From contig CM050655.1 of the NCBI GenBank assembly GCA_027574665.1, forward strand, positions 868,001-932,000: a stretch of 64,000 bases of DNA. Reading direction: 5' to 3'. The stretch comes from Rhynochetos jubatus (lineage: Eukaryota; Chordata; Aves; Eurypygiformes; Rhynochetidae). The position numbers and the translations under genes are program-made. Positions 10,036 through 23,039 of this stretch are shown here, piece by piece. The notes under the pieces were generated by a model. It was not told where the DNA came from. It searched no databases and worked only from the letters and a program-made list of their open reading frames with translations. Numbering within the stretch: position 1 is the stretch's first letter; each line of letters begins with the position of its first letter.

Positions 10036-12573
10036 ACAGCAGTTCGTTCCCTTTTCGGCAGAGCGCGGGACCGCTTGCAAAGCTTAGAAACAAACCTCTC
10101 CCTTTTCCTCCAAAAGGGAGAGAGCTACGAGAGAATTTCTTAGGGAAACCTTGTTTGTTTTGGCAGAGCACTGCATGCCTCTTAAGACAGAGCTCTGGAT
10201 CCCCGGGAAAGTCGAAATCCACAGGGTCACCTTCTCTGTGCTAACCGGCTCGGAGAGGCTCGAAGGCGCGGCTCGTTGAAGCGTCTGCCCGAACACGGAC
10301 ATCTAAAGCAGCACTGTAATGCGACCAAACAGAAAGAGTTAGGAGAGAATTTCTTGTCCCTCCTTGCTGCGCCTTTGCAGAGCACTGCGTGCCAGAGCAG
10401 CCGGATCGCTGTGTCGCTTGCAATCTCCAGTTCCAACAGTGCCACAGTTCCTCGGCAACAGAAAGAGCTAGGAAGGAATTGCTTGCGCTGATTTCTCTCG
10501 CTGTGCTACAGCAGTTCGTTCCCTTTTCGGCAGAGCGCGGGACCGCTTGCAAAGCTTAGAAACAAACCTCTCCCTTTTCCTCCAAAAGGGAGAGAGCTAC
10601 GAGAGAATTTCTTAGGGAAACCTTGTTTGTTTTGGCAGAGCACTGCATGCCTCTTAAGACAGAGCTCTGGATCCCCGGGAAAGTCGAAATCCACAGGGTC
10701 ACCTTCTCTGTGCTAACCGGCTCGGAGAGGCTCGAAGGCGCGGCTCGTTGAAGCGTCTGCCCGAACACGGACATCTGAAGCAGCACTGTAATGCGACCAA
10801 ACAGAAAGAGTTAGGAGAGAATTTCTTGTCCCTCCTTGCTGCGCCTTTGCAGAGCACTGCGTGCCAGAGCAGCCGGATCGCTGTGTCGCTTGCAATCTCC
10901 AGTTCCAACAGTGCCACAGTTCCTCGGCAACAGAAAGAGCTAGGAAGGAATTGCTTGCGCTGATTTCTCTCGCTGTGCTACAGCAGTTCGTTCCCTTTTC
11001 GGCAGAGCGCGGGACCGCTTGCAAAGCTTAGAAACAAACCTCTCCCTTTTCCTCCAAAAGGGAGAGAGCTACGAGAGAATTTCTTAGGGAAACCTTGTTT
11101 GTTTTGGCAGAGCACTGCATGCCTCTTAAGACAGAGCTCTGGATCCCCGGGAAAGTCGAAATCCACAGGGTCACCTTCTCTGTGCTAACCGGCTCGGAGA
11201 GGCTCGAAGGCGCGGCTCGTTGAAGCGTCTGCCCGAACACGGACATCTAAAGCAGCACTGTAATGCGACCAAACAGAAAGAGTTAGGAGAGAATTTCTTG
11301 TCCCTCCTTGCTGCGCCTTTGCAGAGCACTGCGTGCCAGAGCAGCCGGATCGCTGTGTCGCTTGCAATCTCCAGTTCCAACAGTGCCACAGTTCCTCGGC
11401 AACAGAAAGAGCTAGGAAGGAATTGCTTGCGCTGATTTCTCTCGCTGTGCTCTAGCAGTTCGTTCCCTTTTCGGCAGAGCGCGGGACCGCTTGCAAAGCT
11501 TAGAAACAAACCTCTCCCTTTTCCTCCAAAAGGGAGAGAGCTACGAGAGAATTTCTTAGGGAAACCTTGTTTGTTTTGGCAGAGCACTGCATGCCTCTTA
11601 AGACAGAGCTCTGGATCCCCGGGAAAGTCGAAATCCACAGGGTCACCTTCTCTGTGCTAACCGGCTCGGAGAGGCTCGAAGGCGCGGCTCGTTGAAGCGT
11701 CTGCCCGAACACGGACATCTAAAGCAGCACTGTAATGCGACCAAACAGAAAGAGTTAGGAGAGAATTTCTTGTCCCTCCTTGCTGCGCCTTTGCAGAGCA
11801 CTGCGTGCCAGAGCAGCCGGATCGCTGTGTCGCTTGCAATCTCCAGTTCCAACAGTGCCACAGTTCCTCGGCAACAGAAAGAGCTAGGAAGGAATTGCTT
11901 GCGCTGATTTCTCTCGCTGTGCTCTAGCAGTTCGTTCCCTTTTCGGCAGAGCGCGGGACCGCTTGCAAAGCTTAGAAACAAACCTCTCCCTTTTCCTCCA
12001 AAAGGGAGAGAGCTACGAGAGAATTTCTTAGGGAAACCTTGTTTGTTTTGGCAGAGCACTGCATGCCTCTTAAGACAGAGCTCTGGATCCCCGGGAAAGT
12101 CGAAATCCACAGGGTCACCTTCTCTGTGCTAACCGGCTCGGAGAGGCTCGAAGGCGCGGCTCGTTGAAGCGTCTGCCCGAACACGGACATCTAAAGCAGC
12201 ACTGTAATGCGAGCAAACAGAAAGAGTTAGGAGAGAATTTCTTGTCCCTCCTTGCTGCGCCTTTGCAGAGCACTGCGTGCCAGAGCAGCCGGATCGCTGT
12301 GTCGCTTGCAATCTCCAGTTCCAACAGTGCCACAGTTCCTCGGCAACAGAAAGAGCTAGGAAGGAATTGCTTGCGCTGATTTCTCTCGCTGTGCTCTAGC
12401 AGTTCGTTCCCTTTTCGGCAGAGCGCGGGACCGCTTGCAAAGCTTAGAAACAAACCTCTCCCTTTTCCTCCAAAAGGGAGAGAGCTACGAGAGAATTTCT
12501 TAGGGAAACCTTGTTTGTTTTGGCAGAGCACTGCATGCCTCTTAAGACAGAGCTCTGGATCCCCGGGAAAGTC

Positions 12574-14755
12574 AAAATCCACAGGGTCACCTTCTCTGTG
12601 CTAACAGGCTCGGAGAGGCTCGAAGGCGCGGCTCGTTGAAGCGTCTGCCCGAACACGGACATCTAAAGCAGCACTGTAATGCGAGCAAACAGAAAGAGTT
12701 AGGAGAGAATTTCTTGTCCCTCCTTGCTGCGCCTTTGCAGAGCACTGCGTGCCAGAGCAGCCGGATCGCTGTGTTGCTTGCAATCTCCAGTTCCAACAGT
12801 GCCACAGTTCCTCGGCAACAGAAAGAGCTAGGAAGGAATTGCTTGCGCTGATTTCTCTCGCTGTGCTCTAGCAGTTCGTTCCCTTTTCGGCAGAGCGCGG
12901 GACCGCTTGCAAAGCTTAGAAACAAACCTCTCCCTTTTCCTCCAAAAGGGAGAGAGCTACGAGAGAATTTCTTAGGGAAACCTTGTTTGTTTTGGCAGAG
13001 CACTGCATGCCTCTTAAGACAGAGCTCTGGATCCCCGGGAAAGTCGAAATCCACAGGGTCACCTTCTCTGTGCTAACCGGCTCGGAGAGGCTCGAATGCG
13101 CGGCTCGTTGAAGCGTCTGCCCGAACACGGACATCTAAAGCAGCACTGTAATGCGACCAAACAGAAAGAGTTAGGAGAGAATTTCTTGTCCCTCCTTGCT
13201 GCGCCTTTGCAGAGCACTGCGTGCCAGAGCAGCCGGATCGCTGTGTTGCTTGCAATCTCCAGTTCCAACAGTGCCACAGTTCCTCGGCAACAGAAAGAGC
13301 TAGGAAGGAATTGCTTGCGCTGATTTCTCTCGCTGTGCTCTAGCAGTTCGTTCCCTTTTCGGCAGAGCGCGGGACCGCTTGCAAAGCTTAGAAACAAACC
13401 TCTCCCTTTTCCTCCAAAAGGGAGAGAGCTACGAGAGAATTTCTTAGGGAAACCTTGTTTGTTTTGGCAGAGCACTGCATGCCTCTTAAGACAGAGCTCT
13501 GGATCCCCGGGAAAGTCGAAATCCACAGGGTCACCTTCTCTGTGCTAACCGGCTCGGAGAGGCTCGAAGGCGCGGCTCGTTGAAGCGTCTGCCCGAACAC
13601 GGACATCTGAAGCAGCACTGTAATGCGAGCAAACAGAAAGAGTTAGGAGAGAATTTCTTGTCCCTCCTTGCTGCGCCTTTGCAGAGCACTGCGTGCCAGA
13701 GCAGCCGGATCGCTGTGTTGCTTGCAATCTCCAGTTCCAACAGTGCCACAGTTCCTCGGCAACAGAAAGAGCTAGGAAGGAATTGCTTGCGCTGATTTCT
13801 CTCGCTGTGCTCTAGCAGTTCGTTCCCTTTTCGGCAGAGCGCGGGACCGCTTGCAAAGCTTAGAAACAAACCTCTCCCTTTTCCTCCAAAAGGGAGAGAG
13901 CTACGAGAGAATTTCTTAGGGAAACCTTGTTTGTTTTGGCAGAGCACTGCATGCCTCTTAAGACAGAGCTCTGGATCCCCGGGAAAGTCGAAATCCACAG
14001 GGTCACCTTCTCTGTGCTAACCGGCTCGGAGAGGCTCGAAGGCGCGGCTCGTTGAAGCGTCTGCCCGAACACGGACATCTGAAGCAGCACTGTAATGCTA
14101 CCAAACAGAAAGAGTTAGGAGAGAATTTCTTGTCCCTCCTTGCTGCGCCTTTGCAGAGCACTGCGTGCCAGAGCAGCCGGATCGCTGTGTTGCTTGCAAT
14201 CTCCAGTTCCAACAGTGCCACAGTTCCTCGGCAACAGAAAGAGCTAGGAAGGAATTGCTTGCCCTGTTTTCTCTCGCTGTGCTCTAGCAGTTCGTTCCCT
14301 TTTCGGCAGAGCGCGGGACCGCTTGCAAAGCTTAGAAACAAACCTCTCCCTTTTCCTCCAAAAGGGAGAGAGCTACGAGAGAATTTCTTAGGGAAACCTT
14401 GTTTGTTTTGGCAGAGCACTGCATGCCTCTTAAGACAGAGCTCTGGATCCCCGGGAAAGTCGAAATCCACAGGGTCACCTTCTCTGTGCTAACCGGCTCG
14501 GAGAGGCTCGAAGGCGCGGCTCGTTGAAGCGTCTGCCCGAACACGGACATCTAAAGCAGCACTGTAATGCGACCAAACAGAAAGAGTTAGGAGAGAATTT
14601 CTTGTCCCTTCTTGCTGCGCCTTTGCAGAGCACTGCGTGCCAGAGCAGCCGGATCGCTGTGTCGCTTGCAATCTCCAGTTCCAACAGTGCCACAGTTCCT
14701 CGGCAACAGAAAGAGCTAGGAAGGAATTGCTTGCGCTGATTTCTCTCGCTGTGCT
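12574..14755 (+). repeat. Segment related to 7,854-10,035 (10-unit offset), copy 2
   Basis: Carries p302 A at 12574, p353 T one unit on, the rare GCCCTGTTTTC near 14261-14271 and p450 T at 14610, in the same order and spacing as copy 1. One unit has a private change (GCTACC in place of GCGACC) near 14098. It runs directly into the 14,633 segment that repeats the window start, so two different duplications overlap here. Confidence 0.6.
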
Positions 14756-15928
14756 CTAGCAGTTCGTTCCCTTTTCGGCAGAGCGCGGGACCGCTTGCAA
14801 AGCTTAGAAACAAACCTCTCCCTTTGCCTCCAAAAGGGAGAGAGCTACGAGAGAATTTCTTAGGGAAACCTTGTTTGTTTTGGCAGAGCACTGCATGCTT
14901 CTTAAGACAGAGCTCTGGATCCCCGGGAAAGTCGAAATCCACAGGGTCACCTTCTCTGTGCTAACCGGCTCGGAGAGGCTCGAAGGCGCGGCTCGTTGAA
15001 GCGTCTGCCCGAACACGGACATCTGAAGCAGCACTGTAATGCGAGCAAACAGAAAGAGTTAGGAGAGAATTTCTTGTCCCTCCTTGCTGCGCCTTTGCAG
15101 AGCACTGCGTGCCAGAGCAGCCGGATCGCTGTGTTGCTTGCAATCTCCAGTTCCAACAGTGCCACAGTTCCTCGGCAACAGAAAGAGCTAGGAAGGAATT
15201 GCTTGCGCTGATTTCTCTCGCTGTGCTCTAGCAGTTCGTTCCCTTTTCGGCAGAGCGCGGGACCGCTTGCAAAGCTTAGAAACAAACCTCTCCCTTTTCC
15301 TCCAAAAGGGAGAGAGCTACGAGAGAATTTCTTAGGGAAACCTTGTTTGTTTTGGCAGAGCACTGCATGCCTCTTAAGACAGAGCTCTGGATCCCCGGGA
15401 AAGTCGAAATCCACAGGGTCACCTTCTCTGTGCTAACCGGCTCGGAGAGGCTCGAAGGCGCGGCTCGTTGAAGCGTCTGCCCGAACACGGACATCTAAAG
15501 CAGCACTGTAATGCGAGCAAACAGAAAGAGTTAGGAGAGAATTTCTTGTCCCTCCTTGCTGCGCCTTTGCAGAGCACTGCGTGCCAGAGCAGCCGGATCG
15601 CTGTGTTGCTTGCAATCTCCAGTTCCAACAGTGCCACAGTTCCTCGGCAACAGAAAGAGCTAGGAAGGAATTGCTTGCGCTGATTTCTCTCGCTGTGCTA
15701 CAGCAGTTCGTTCCCTTTTCGGCAGAGCGCGGGACCGCTTGCAAAGCTTAGAAACAAACCTCTCCCTTTTCCTCCAAAAGGGAGAGAGCTACGAGAGAAT
15801 TTCTTAGGGAAACCTTGTTTGTTTTGGCAGAGCACTGCATGCCTCTTAAGACAGAGCTCTGGATCCCCGGGAAAGTCGAAATCCACAGGGTCACCTTCTC
15901 TGTGCTAACCGGCTCGGAGAGGCTCGAA
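14633..15928 (+). repeat. Segment identical to 1-1,296 (31-unit offset), copy 2
   Basis: Repeats the window start with no difference found, including G at 14826, T at 14899 and AC at 15700-15701. It ends at 15929, where p353 T replaces G. The intervening 13.3 kb consists of ordinary, differently marked units. Confidence 0.8.
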
Positions 15929-18900
15929 TGCGCGGCTCGTTGAAGCGTCTGCCCGAACACGGACATCTAAAGCAGCACTGTAATGCGAGCAAACAGAAAG
16001 AGTTAGGAGAGAATTTCTTGTCCCTCCTTGCTGCGCCTTTGCAGAGCACTGCGTGCCAGAGCAGCCGGATCGCTGTGTTGCTTGCAATCTCCAGTTCCAA
16101 CAGTGCCACAGTTCCTCGGCAACAGAAAGAGCTAGGAAGGAATTGCTTGCGCTGATTTCTCTCGCTGTGCTCTAGCAGTTCGTTCCCTTTTCGGCAGAGC
16201 GCGGGACCGCTTGCAAAGCTTAGAAACAAACCTCTCCCTTTTCCTCCAAAAGGGAGAGAGCTACGAGAGAATTTCTTAGGGAAACCTTGTTTGTTTTGGC
16301 AGAGCACTGCATGCCTCTTAAGACAGAGCTCTGGATCCCCGGGAAAGTCGAAATCCACAGGGTCACCTTCTCTGTGCTAACCGGCTCGGAGAGGCTCGAA
16401 GGCGCGGCTCGTTGAAGCGTCTGCCCGAACACGGACATCTAAAGCAGCACTGTAATGCGAGCAAACAGAAAGAGTTAGGAGAGAATTTCTTGTCCCTCCT
16501 TGCTGCGCCTTTGCAGAGCACTGCGTGCCAGAGCAGCCGGATCGCTGTGTTGCTTGCAATCTCCAGTTCCAACAGTGCCACAGTTCCTCGGCAACAGAAA
16601 GAGCTAGGAAGGAATTGCTTGCGCTGATTTCTCTCGCTGTGCTCTAGCAGTTCGTTCCCTTTTCGGCAGAGCGCGGGACCGCTTGCAAAGCTTAGAAACA
16701 AACCTCTCCCTTTTCCTCCAAAAGGGAGAGAGCTACGAGAGAATTTCTTAGGGAAACCTTGTTTGTTTTGGCAGAGCACTGCATGCCTCTTAAGACAGAG
16801 CTCTGGATCCCCGGGAAGGTCGAAATCCACAGGGTCACCTTCTCTGTGCTAACCGGCTCGGAGAGGCTCGAAGGCGCGGCTCGTTGAAGCGTCTGCCCGA
16901 ACACGGACATCTAAAGCAGCACTGTAATGCGAGCAAACAGAAAGAGTTAGGAGAGAATTTCTTGTCCCTCCTTGCTGCGCCTTTGCAGAGCACTGCGTGC
17001 CAGAGCAGCCGGATCGCTGTGTTGCTTGCAATCTCCAGTTCCAACAGTGCCACAGTTCCTCGGCAACAGAAAGAGCTAGGAAGGAATTGCTTGCGCTGAT
17101 TTCTCTCGCTGTGCTCTAGCAGTTCGTTCCCTTTTCGGCAGAGCGCGGGACCGCTTGCAAAGCTTAGAAACAAACCTCTCCCTTTTCCTCCAAAAGGGAG
17201 AGAGCTACGAGAGAATTTCTTAGGGAAACCTTGTTTGTTTTGGCAGAGCACTGCATGCCTCTTAAGACAGAGCTCTGGATCCCCGGGAAAGTCGAAATCC
17301 ACAGGGTCACCTTCTCTGTGCTAACCGGCTCGGAGAGGCTCGAAGGCGCGGCTCGTTGAAGCGTCTGCCCGAACACGGACATCTAAAGCAGCACTGTAAT
17401 GCGACCAAACAGAAAGAGTTAGGAGAGAATTTCTTGTCCCTCCTTGCTGCGCCTTTGCAGAGCACTGCGTGCCAGAGCAGCCGGATCGCTGTGTTGCTTG
17501 CAATCTCCAGTTCCAACAGTGCCACAGTTCCTCGGCAACAGAAAGAGCTAGGAAGGAATTGCTTGCGCTGATTTCTCTCGCTGTGCTCCAGCAGTTCGTT
17601 CCCTTTTCGGCAGAGCGCGGGACCGCTTGCAAAGCTTAGAAACAAACCTCTCCCTTTTCCTCCAAAAGGGAGAGAGCTACGAGAGAATTTCTTAGGGAAA
17701 CCTTGTTTGTTTTGGCAGAGCACTGCATGCCTCTTAAGACAGAGCTCTGGATCCCCGGGAAAGTCGAAATCCACAGGGTCACCTTCTCTGTGCTAACCGG
17801 CTCGGAGAGGCTCGAAGGCGCGGCTCGTTGAAGCGTCTGCCCGAACACGGACATCTAAAGCAGCACTGTAATGCGACCAAACAGAAAGAGTTAGGAGAGA
17901 ATTTCTTGTCCCTCCTTGCTGCGCCTTTGCAGAGCACTGCGTGCCAGAGCAGCCGGACCGCTGCGTTGCTTGCAATCTCCAGTTCCAACAGTGCCACAGT
18001 TCCTCGGCAACAGAAAGAGCTAGGAAGGAATTGCTTGCGCTGTTTTCTCTCGCTGTGCTCTAGCAGTTCGTTCCCTTTTCGGCAGAGCGCGGGACCGCTT
18101 GCAAAGCTTAGAAACAAACCTCTCCCTTTTCCTCCAAAAGGGAGAGAGCTACGAGAGAATTTCTTAGGGAAACCTTGTTTGTTTTGGCAGAGCACTGCAT
18201 GCCTCTTAAGACAGAGCTCTGGATCCCCGGGAAAGTCGAAATCCACAGGGTCACCTTCTCTGTGCTAACCGGCTCGGAGAGGCTCGAAGGCGCGGCTCGT
18301 TGAAGCGTCTGCCCGAACACGGACATCTAAAGCAGCACTGTAATGCGACCAAACAGAAAGAGTTAGGAGAGAATTTCTTGTCCCTCCTTGCTGCGCCTTT
18401 GCAGAGCACTGCGTGCCAGAGCAGCCGGATCGCTGTGTTGCTTGCAATCTCCAGTTCCAACAGTGCCACAGTTCCTCGGCAACAGAAAGAGCTAGGAAGG
18501 AATTGCTTGCGCTGATTTCTCTCGCTGTGCTACAGCAGTTCGTTCCCTTTTCGGCAGAGCGCGGGACCGCTTGCAAAGCTTAGAAACAAACCTCTCCCTT
18601 TTCCTCCAAAAGGGAGAGAGCTACGAGAGAATTTCTTAGGGAAACCTTGTTTGTTTTGGCAGAGCACTGCATGCCTCTTAAGACAGAGCTCTGGATCCCC
18701 GGGAAAGTCGAAATCCACAGGGTCACCTTCTCTGTGCTAACAGGCTCGGAGAGGCTCGAAGGCGCGGCTCGTTGAAGCGTCTGCCCGAACACGGACATCT
18801 AAAGCAGCACTGTAATGCGAGCAAACAGAAAGAGTTAGGAGAGAATTTCTTGTCCCTCCTTGCTGCGCCTTTGCAGAGCACTGCGTGCCAGAGCAGCCGG

Positions 18901-21180
18901 ATCGCTGTGTCGCTTGCAATCTCCAGTTCCAACAGTGCCACAGTTCCTCGGCAACAGAAAGAGCTAGGAAGGAATTGCTTGCGCTGATTTCTCTCGCTGT
19001 GCTCTAGCAGTTCGTTCCCTTTTCGGCAGAGCGCGGGACCGCTTGCAAAGCTTAGAAACAAACCTCTCCCTTTTCCTCCAAAAGGGAGAGAGCTACGAGA
19101 GAATTTCTTAGGGAAACCTTGTTTGTTTTGGCAGAGCACTGCATGCCTCTTAAGACAGAGCTCTGGATCCCCGGGAAAGTCGAAATCCACAGGGTCACCT
19201 TCTCTGTGCTAACCGGCTCGGAGAGGCTCGAAGGCGCGGCTCGTTGAAGCGTCTGCCCGAACACGGACATCTAAAGCAGCACTGTAATGCGAGCAAACAG
19301 AAAGAGTTAGGAGAGAATTTCTTGTCCCTCCTTGCTGCGCCTTTGCAGAGCACTGCGTGCCAGAGCAGCCGGATCGCTGTGTTGCTTGCAATCTCCAGTT
19401 CCAACAGTGCCACAGTTCCTCGGCAACAGAAAGAGCTAGGAAGGAATTGCTTGCGCTGATTTCTCTCGCTGTGCTCTAGCAGTTCGTTCCCTTTTCGGCA
19501 GAGCGCGGGACCGCTTGCAAAGCTTAGAAACAAACCTCTCCCTTTTCCTCCAAAAGGGAGAGAGCTACGAGAGAATTTCTTAGGGAAACCTTGTTTGTTT
19601 TGGCAGAGCACTGCATGCCTCTTAAGACAGAGCTCTGGATCCCCGGGAAAGTCGAAATCCACAGGGTCACCTTCTCTGTGCTAACCGGCTCGGAGAGGCT
19701 CGAAGGCGCGGCTCGTTGAAGCGTCTGCCCGAACACGGACATCTGAAGCAGCACTGTAATGCGAGCAAACAGAAAGAGTTAGGAGAGAATTTCTTGTCCC
19801 TCCTTGCTGCGCCTTTGCAGAGCACTGCGTGCCAGAGCAGCCGGATCGCTGTGTCGCTTGCAATCTCCAGTTCCAACAGTGCCACAGTTCCTCGGCAACA
19901 GAAAGAGCTAGGAAGGAATTGCTTGCGCTGATTTCTCTCGCTGTGCTCTAGCAGTTCGTTCCCTTTTCGGCAGAGCGCGGGACCGCTTGCAAAGCTTAGA
20001 AACAAACCTCTCCCTTTTCCTCCAAAAGGGAGAGAGCTACGAGAGAATTTCTTAGGGAAACCTTGTTTGTTTTGGCAGAGCACTGCATGCCTCTTAAGAC
20101 AGAGCTCTGGATCCCCGGGAAAGTCGAAATCCACAGGGTCACCTTCTCTGTGCTAACCGGCTCGGAGAGGCTCGAAGGCGCGGCTCGTTGAAGCGTCTGC
20201 CCGAACACGGACATCTGAAGCAGCACTGTAATGCGAGCAAACAGAAAGAGTTAGGAGAGAATTTCTTGTCCCTCCTTGCTGCGCCTTTGCAGAGCACTGC
20301 GTGCCAGAGCAGCCGGATCGCTGTGTCGCTTGCAATCTCCAGTTCCAACAGTGCCACAGTTCCTCGGCAACAGAAAGAGCTAGGAAGGAATTGCTTGCGC
20401 TGATTTCTCTCGCTGTGCTCTAGCAGTTCGTTCCCTTTTCGGCAGAGCGCGGGACCGCTTGCAAAGCTTAGAAACAAACCTCTCCCTTTTCCTCCAAAAG
20501 GGAGAGAGCTACGAGAGAATTTCTTAGGGAAACCTTGTTTGTTTTGGCAGAGCACTGCATGCCTCTTAAGACAGAGCTCTGGATCCCCGGGAAAGTCGAA
20601 ATCCACAGGGTCACCTTCTCTGTGCTAACCGGCTCGGAGAGGCTCGAAGGCGCGGCTCGTTGAAGCGTCTGCCCGAACACGGACATCTGAAGCAGCACTG
20701 TAATGCGAGCAAACAGAAAGAGTTAGGAGAGAATTTCTTGTCCCTCCTTGCTGCGCCTTTGCAGAGCACTGCGTGCCAGAGCAGCCGGATCGCTGTGTTG
20801 CTTGCAATCTCCAGTTCCAACAGTGCCACAGTTCCTCGGCAACAGAAAGAGCTAGGAAGGAATTGCTTGCGCTGATTTCTCTCGCTGTGCTCTAGCAGTT
20901 CGTTCCCTTTTCGGCAGAGCGCGGGACCGCTTGCAAAGCTTAGAAACAAACCTCTCCCTTTTCCTCCAAAAGGGAGAGAGCTACGAGAGAATTTCTTAGG
21001 GAAACCTTGTTTGTTTTGGCAGAGCACTGCATGCCTCTTAAGACAGAGCTCTGGATCCCCGGGAAAGTCGAAATCCACAGGGTCACCTTCTCTGTGCTAA
21101 CCGGCTCGGAGAGGCTCGAAGGCGCGGCTCGTTGAAGCGTCTGCCCGAACACGGACATCTAAAGCAGCACTGTAATGCGA
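15929..21180 (+). repeat. Mixed-haplotype satellite units
   Basis: Ordinary units. One carries CC at 17588-17589, which is intermediate between the common CT and rare AC states. One carries p107 T at 18043 together with private changes just after 17,950. One has A to G at 16818 inside the CENP-B-like 17-mer, at a non-essential position. No gene is seen. Confidence 0.9.
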
Positions 21181-23039
21181 CCAAACAGAAAGAGTTAGGA
21201 GAGAATTTCTTGTCCCTTCTTGCTGCGCCTTTGCAGAGCACTGCGTGCCAGAGCAGCCGGATCGCTGTGTTGCTTGCAATCTCCAGTTCCAACAGTGCCA
21301 CAGTTCCTCGGCAACAGAAAGAGCTAGGAAGGAATTGCTTGCGCTGATTTCTCTCGCTGTGCTCTAGCAGTTCGTTCCCTTTTCGGCAGAGCGCGGGACC
21401 GCTTGCAAAGCTTAGAAACAAACCTCTCCCTTTTCCTCCAAAAGGGAGAGAGCTACGAGAGAATTTCTTAGGGAAACCTTGTTTGTTTTGGCAGAGCACT
21501 GCATGCCTCTTAAGACAGAGCTCTGGATCCCCGGGAAAGTCGAAATCCACAGGGTCACCTTCTCTGTGCTAACCGGCTCGGAGAGGCTCGAAGGCGCGGC
21601 TCGTTGAAGCGTCTGCCCGAACACGGACATCTAAAGCAGCACTGTAATGCGACCAAACAGAAAGAGTTAGGAGAGAATTTCTTGTCCCTCCTTGCTGCGC
21701 CTTTGCAGAGCACTGCGTGCCAGAGCAGCCGGATCGCTGTGTTGCTTGCAATCTCCAGTTCCAACAGTGCCACAGTTCCTCGGCAACAGAAAGAGCTAGG
21801 AAGGAATTGCTTGCGCTGATTTCTCTCGCTGTGCTCTAGCAGTTCGTTCCCTTTTCGGCAGAGCGCGGGACCGCTTGCAAAGCTTAGAAACAAACCTCTC
21901 CCTTTTCCTCCAAAAGGGAGAGAGCTACGAGAGAATTTCTTAGGGAAACCTTGTTTGTTTTGGCAGAGCACTGCATGCCTCTTAAGACAGAGCTCTGGAT
22001 CCCCGGGAAAGTCGAAATCCACAGGGTCACCTTCTCTGTGCTAACCGGCTCGGAGAGGCTCGAAGGCGCGGCTCGTTGAAGCGTCTGCCCGAACACGGAC
22101 ATCTAAAGCAGCACTGTAATGCGACCAAACAGAAAGAGTTAGGAGAGAATTTCTTGTCCCTTCTTGCTGCGCCTTTGCAGAGCACTGCGTGCCAGAGCAG
22201 CCGGATCGCTGTGTTGCTTGCAATCTCCAGTTCCAACAGTGCCACAGTTCCTCGGCAACAGAAAGAGCTAGGAAGGAATTGCTTGCGCTGATTTCTCTCG
22301 CTGTGCTCTAGCAGTTCGTTCCCTTTTCGGCAGAGCGCGGGACCGCTTGCAAAGCTTAGAAACAAACCTCTCCCTTTTCCTCCAAAAGGGAGAGAGCTAC
22401 GAGAGAATTTCTTAGGGAAACCTTGTTTGTTTTGGCAGAGCACTGCATGCCTCTTAAGACAGAGCTCTGGATCCCCGGGAAAGTCGAAATCCACAGGGTC
22501 ACCTTCTCTGTGCTAACCGGCTCGGAGAGGCTCGAAGGCGCGGCTCGTTGAAGCGTCTGCCCGAACACGGACATCTAAAGCAGCACTGTAATGCGACCAA
22601 ACAGAAAGAGTTAGGAGAGAATTTCTTGTCCCTCCTTGCTGCGCCTTTGCAGAGCACTGCGTGCCAGAGCAGCCGGATCGCTGTGTTGCTTGCAATCTCC
22701 AGTTCCAACAGTGCCACAGTTCCTCGGCAACAGAAAGAGCTAGGAAGGAATTGCTTGCGCTGATTTCTCTCGCTGTGCTCTAGCAGTTCGTTCCCTTTTC
22801 GGCAGAGCGCGGGACCGCTTGCAAAGCTTAGAAACAAACCTCTCCCTTTTCCTCCAAAAGGGAGAGAGCTACGAGAGAATTTCTTAGGGAAACCTTGTTT
22901 GTTTTGGCAGAGCACTGCATGCCTCTTAAGACAGAGCTCTGGATCCCCGGGAAAGTCGAAATCCACAGGGTCACCTTCTCTGTGCTAACCGGCTCGGAGA
23001 GGCTCGAAGGCGCGGCTCGTTGAAGCGTCTGCCCGAACA
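21181..23039 (+). repeat. Two-unit (944-bp) alternating higher-order segment
   Basis: Four successive units alternate at p450: T at 21218, C in the next unit, T at 22162, C in the next. All share p413 C and the following p31 T. I found no break in the 944-bp periodicity until a private C to G at 23040. This is a short dimeric higher-order pattern. Confidence 0.7.
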
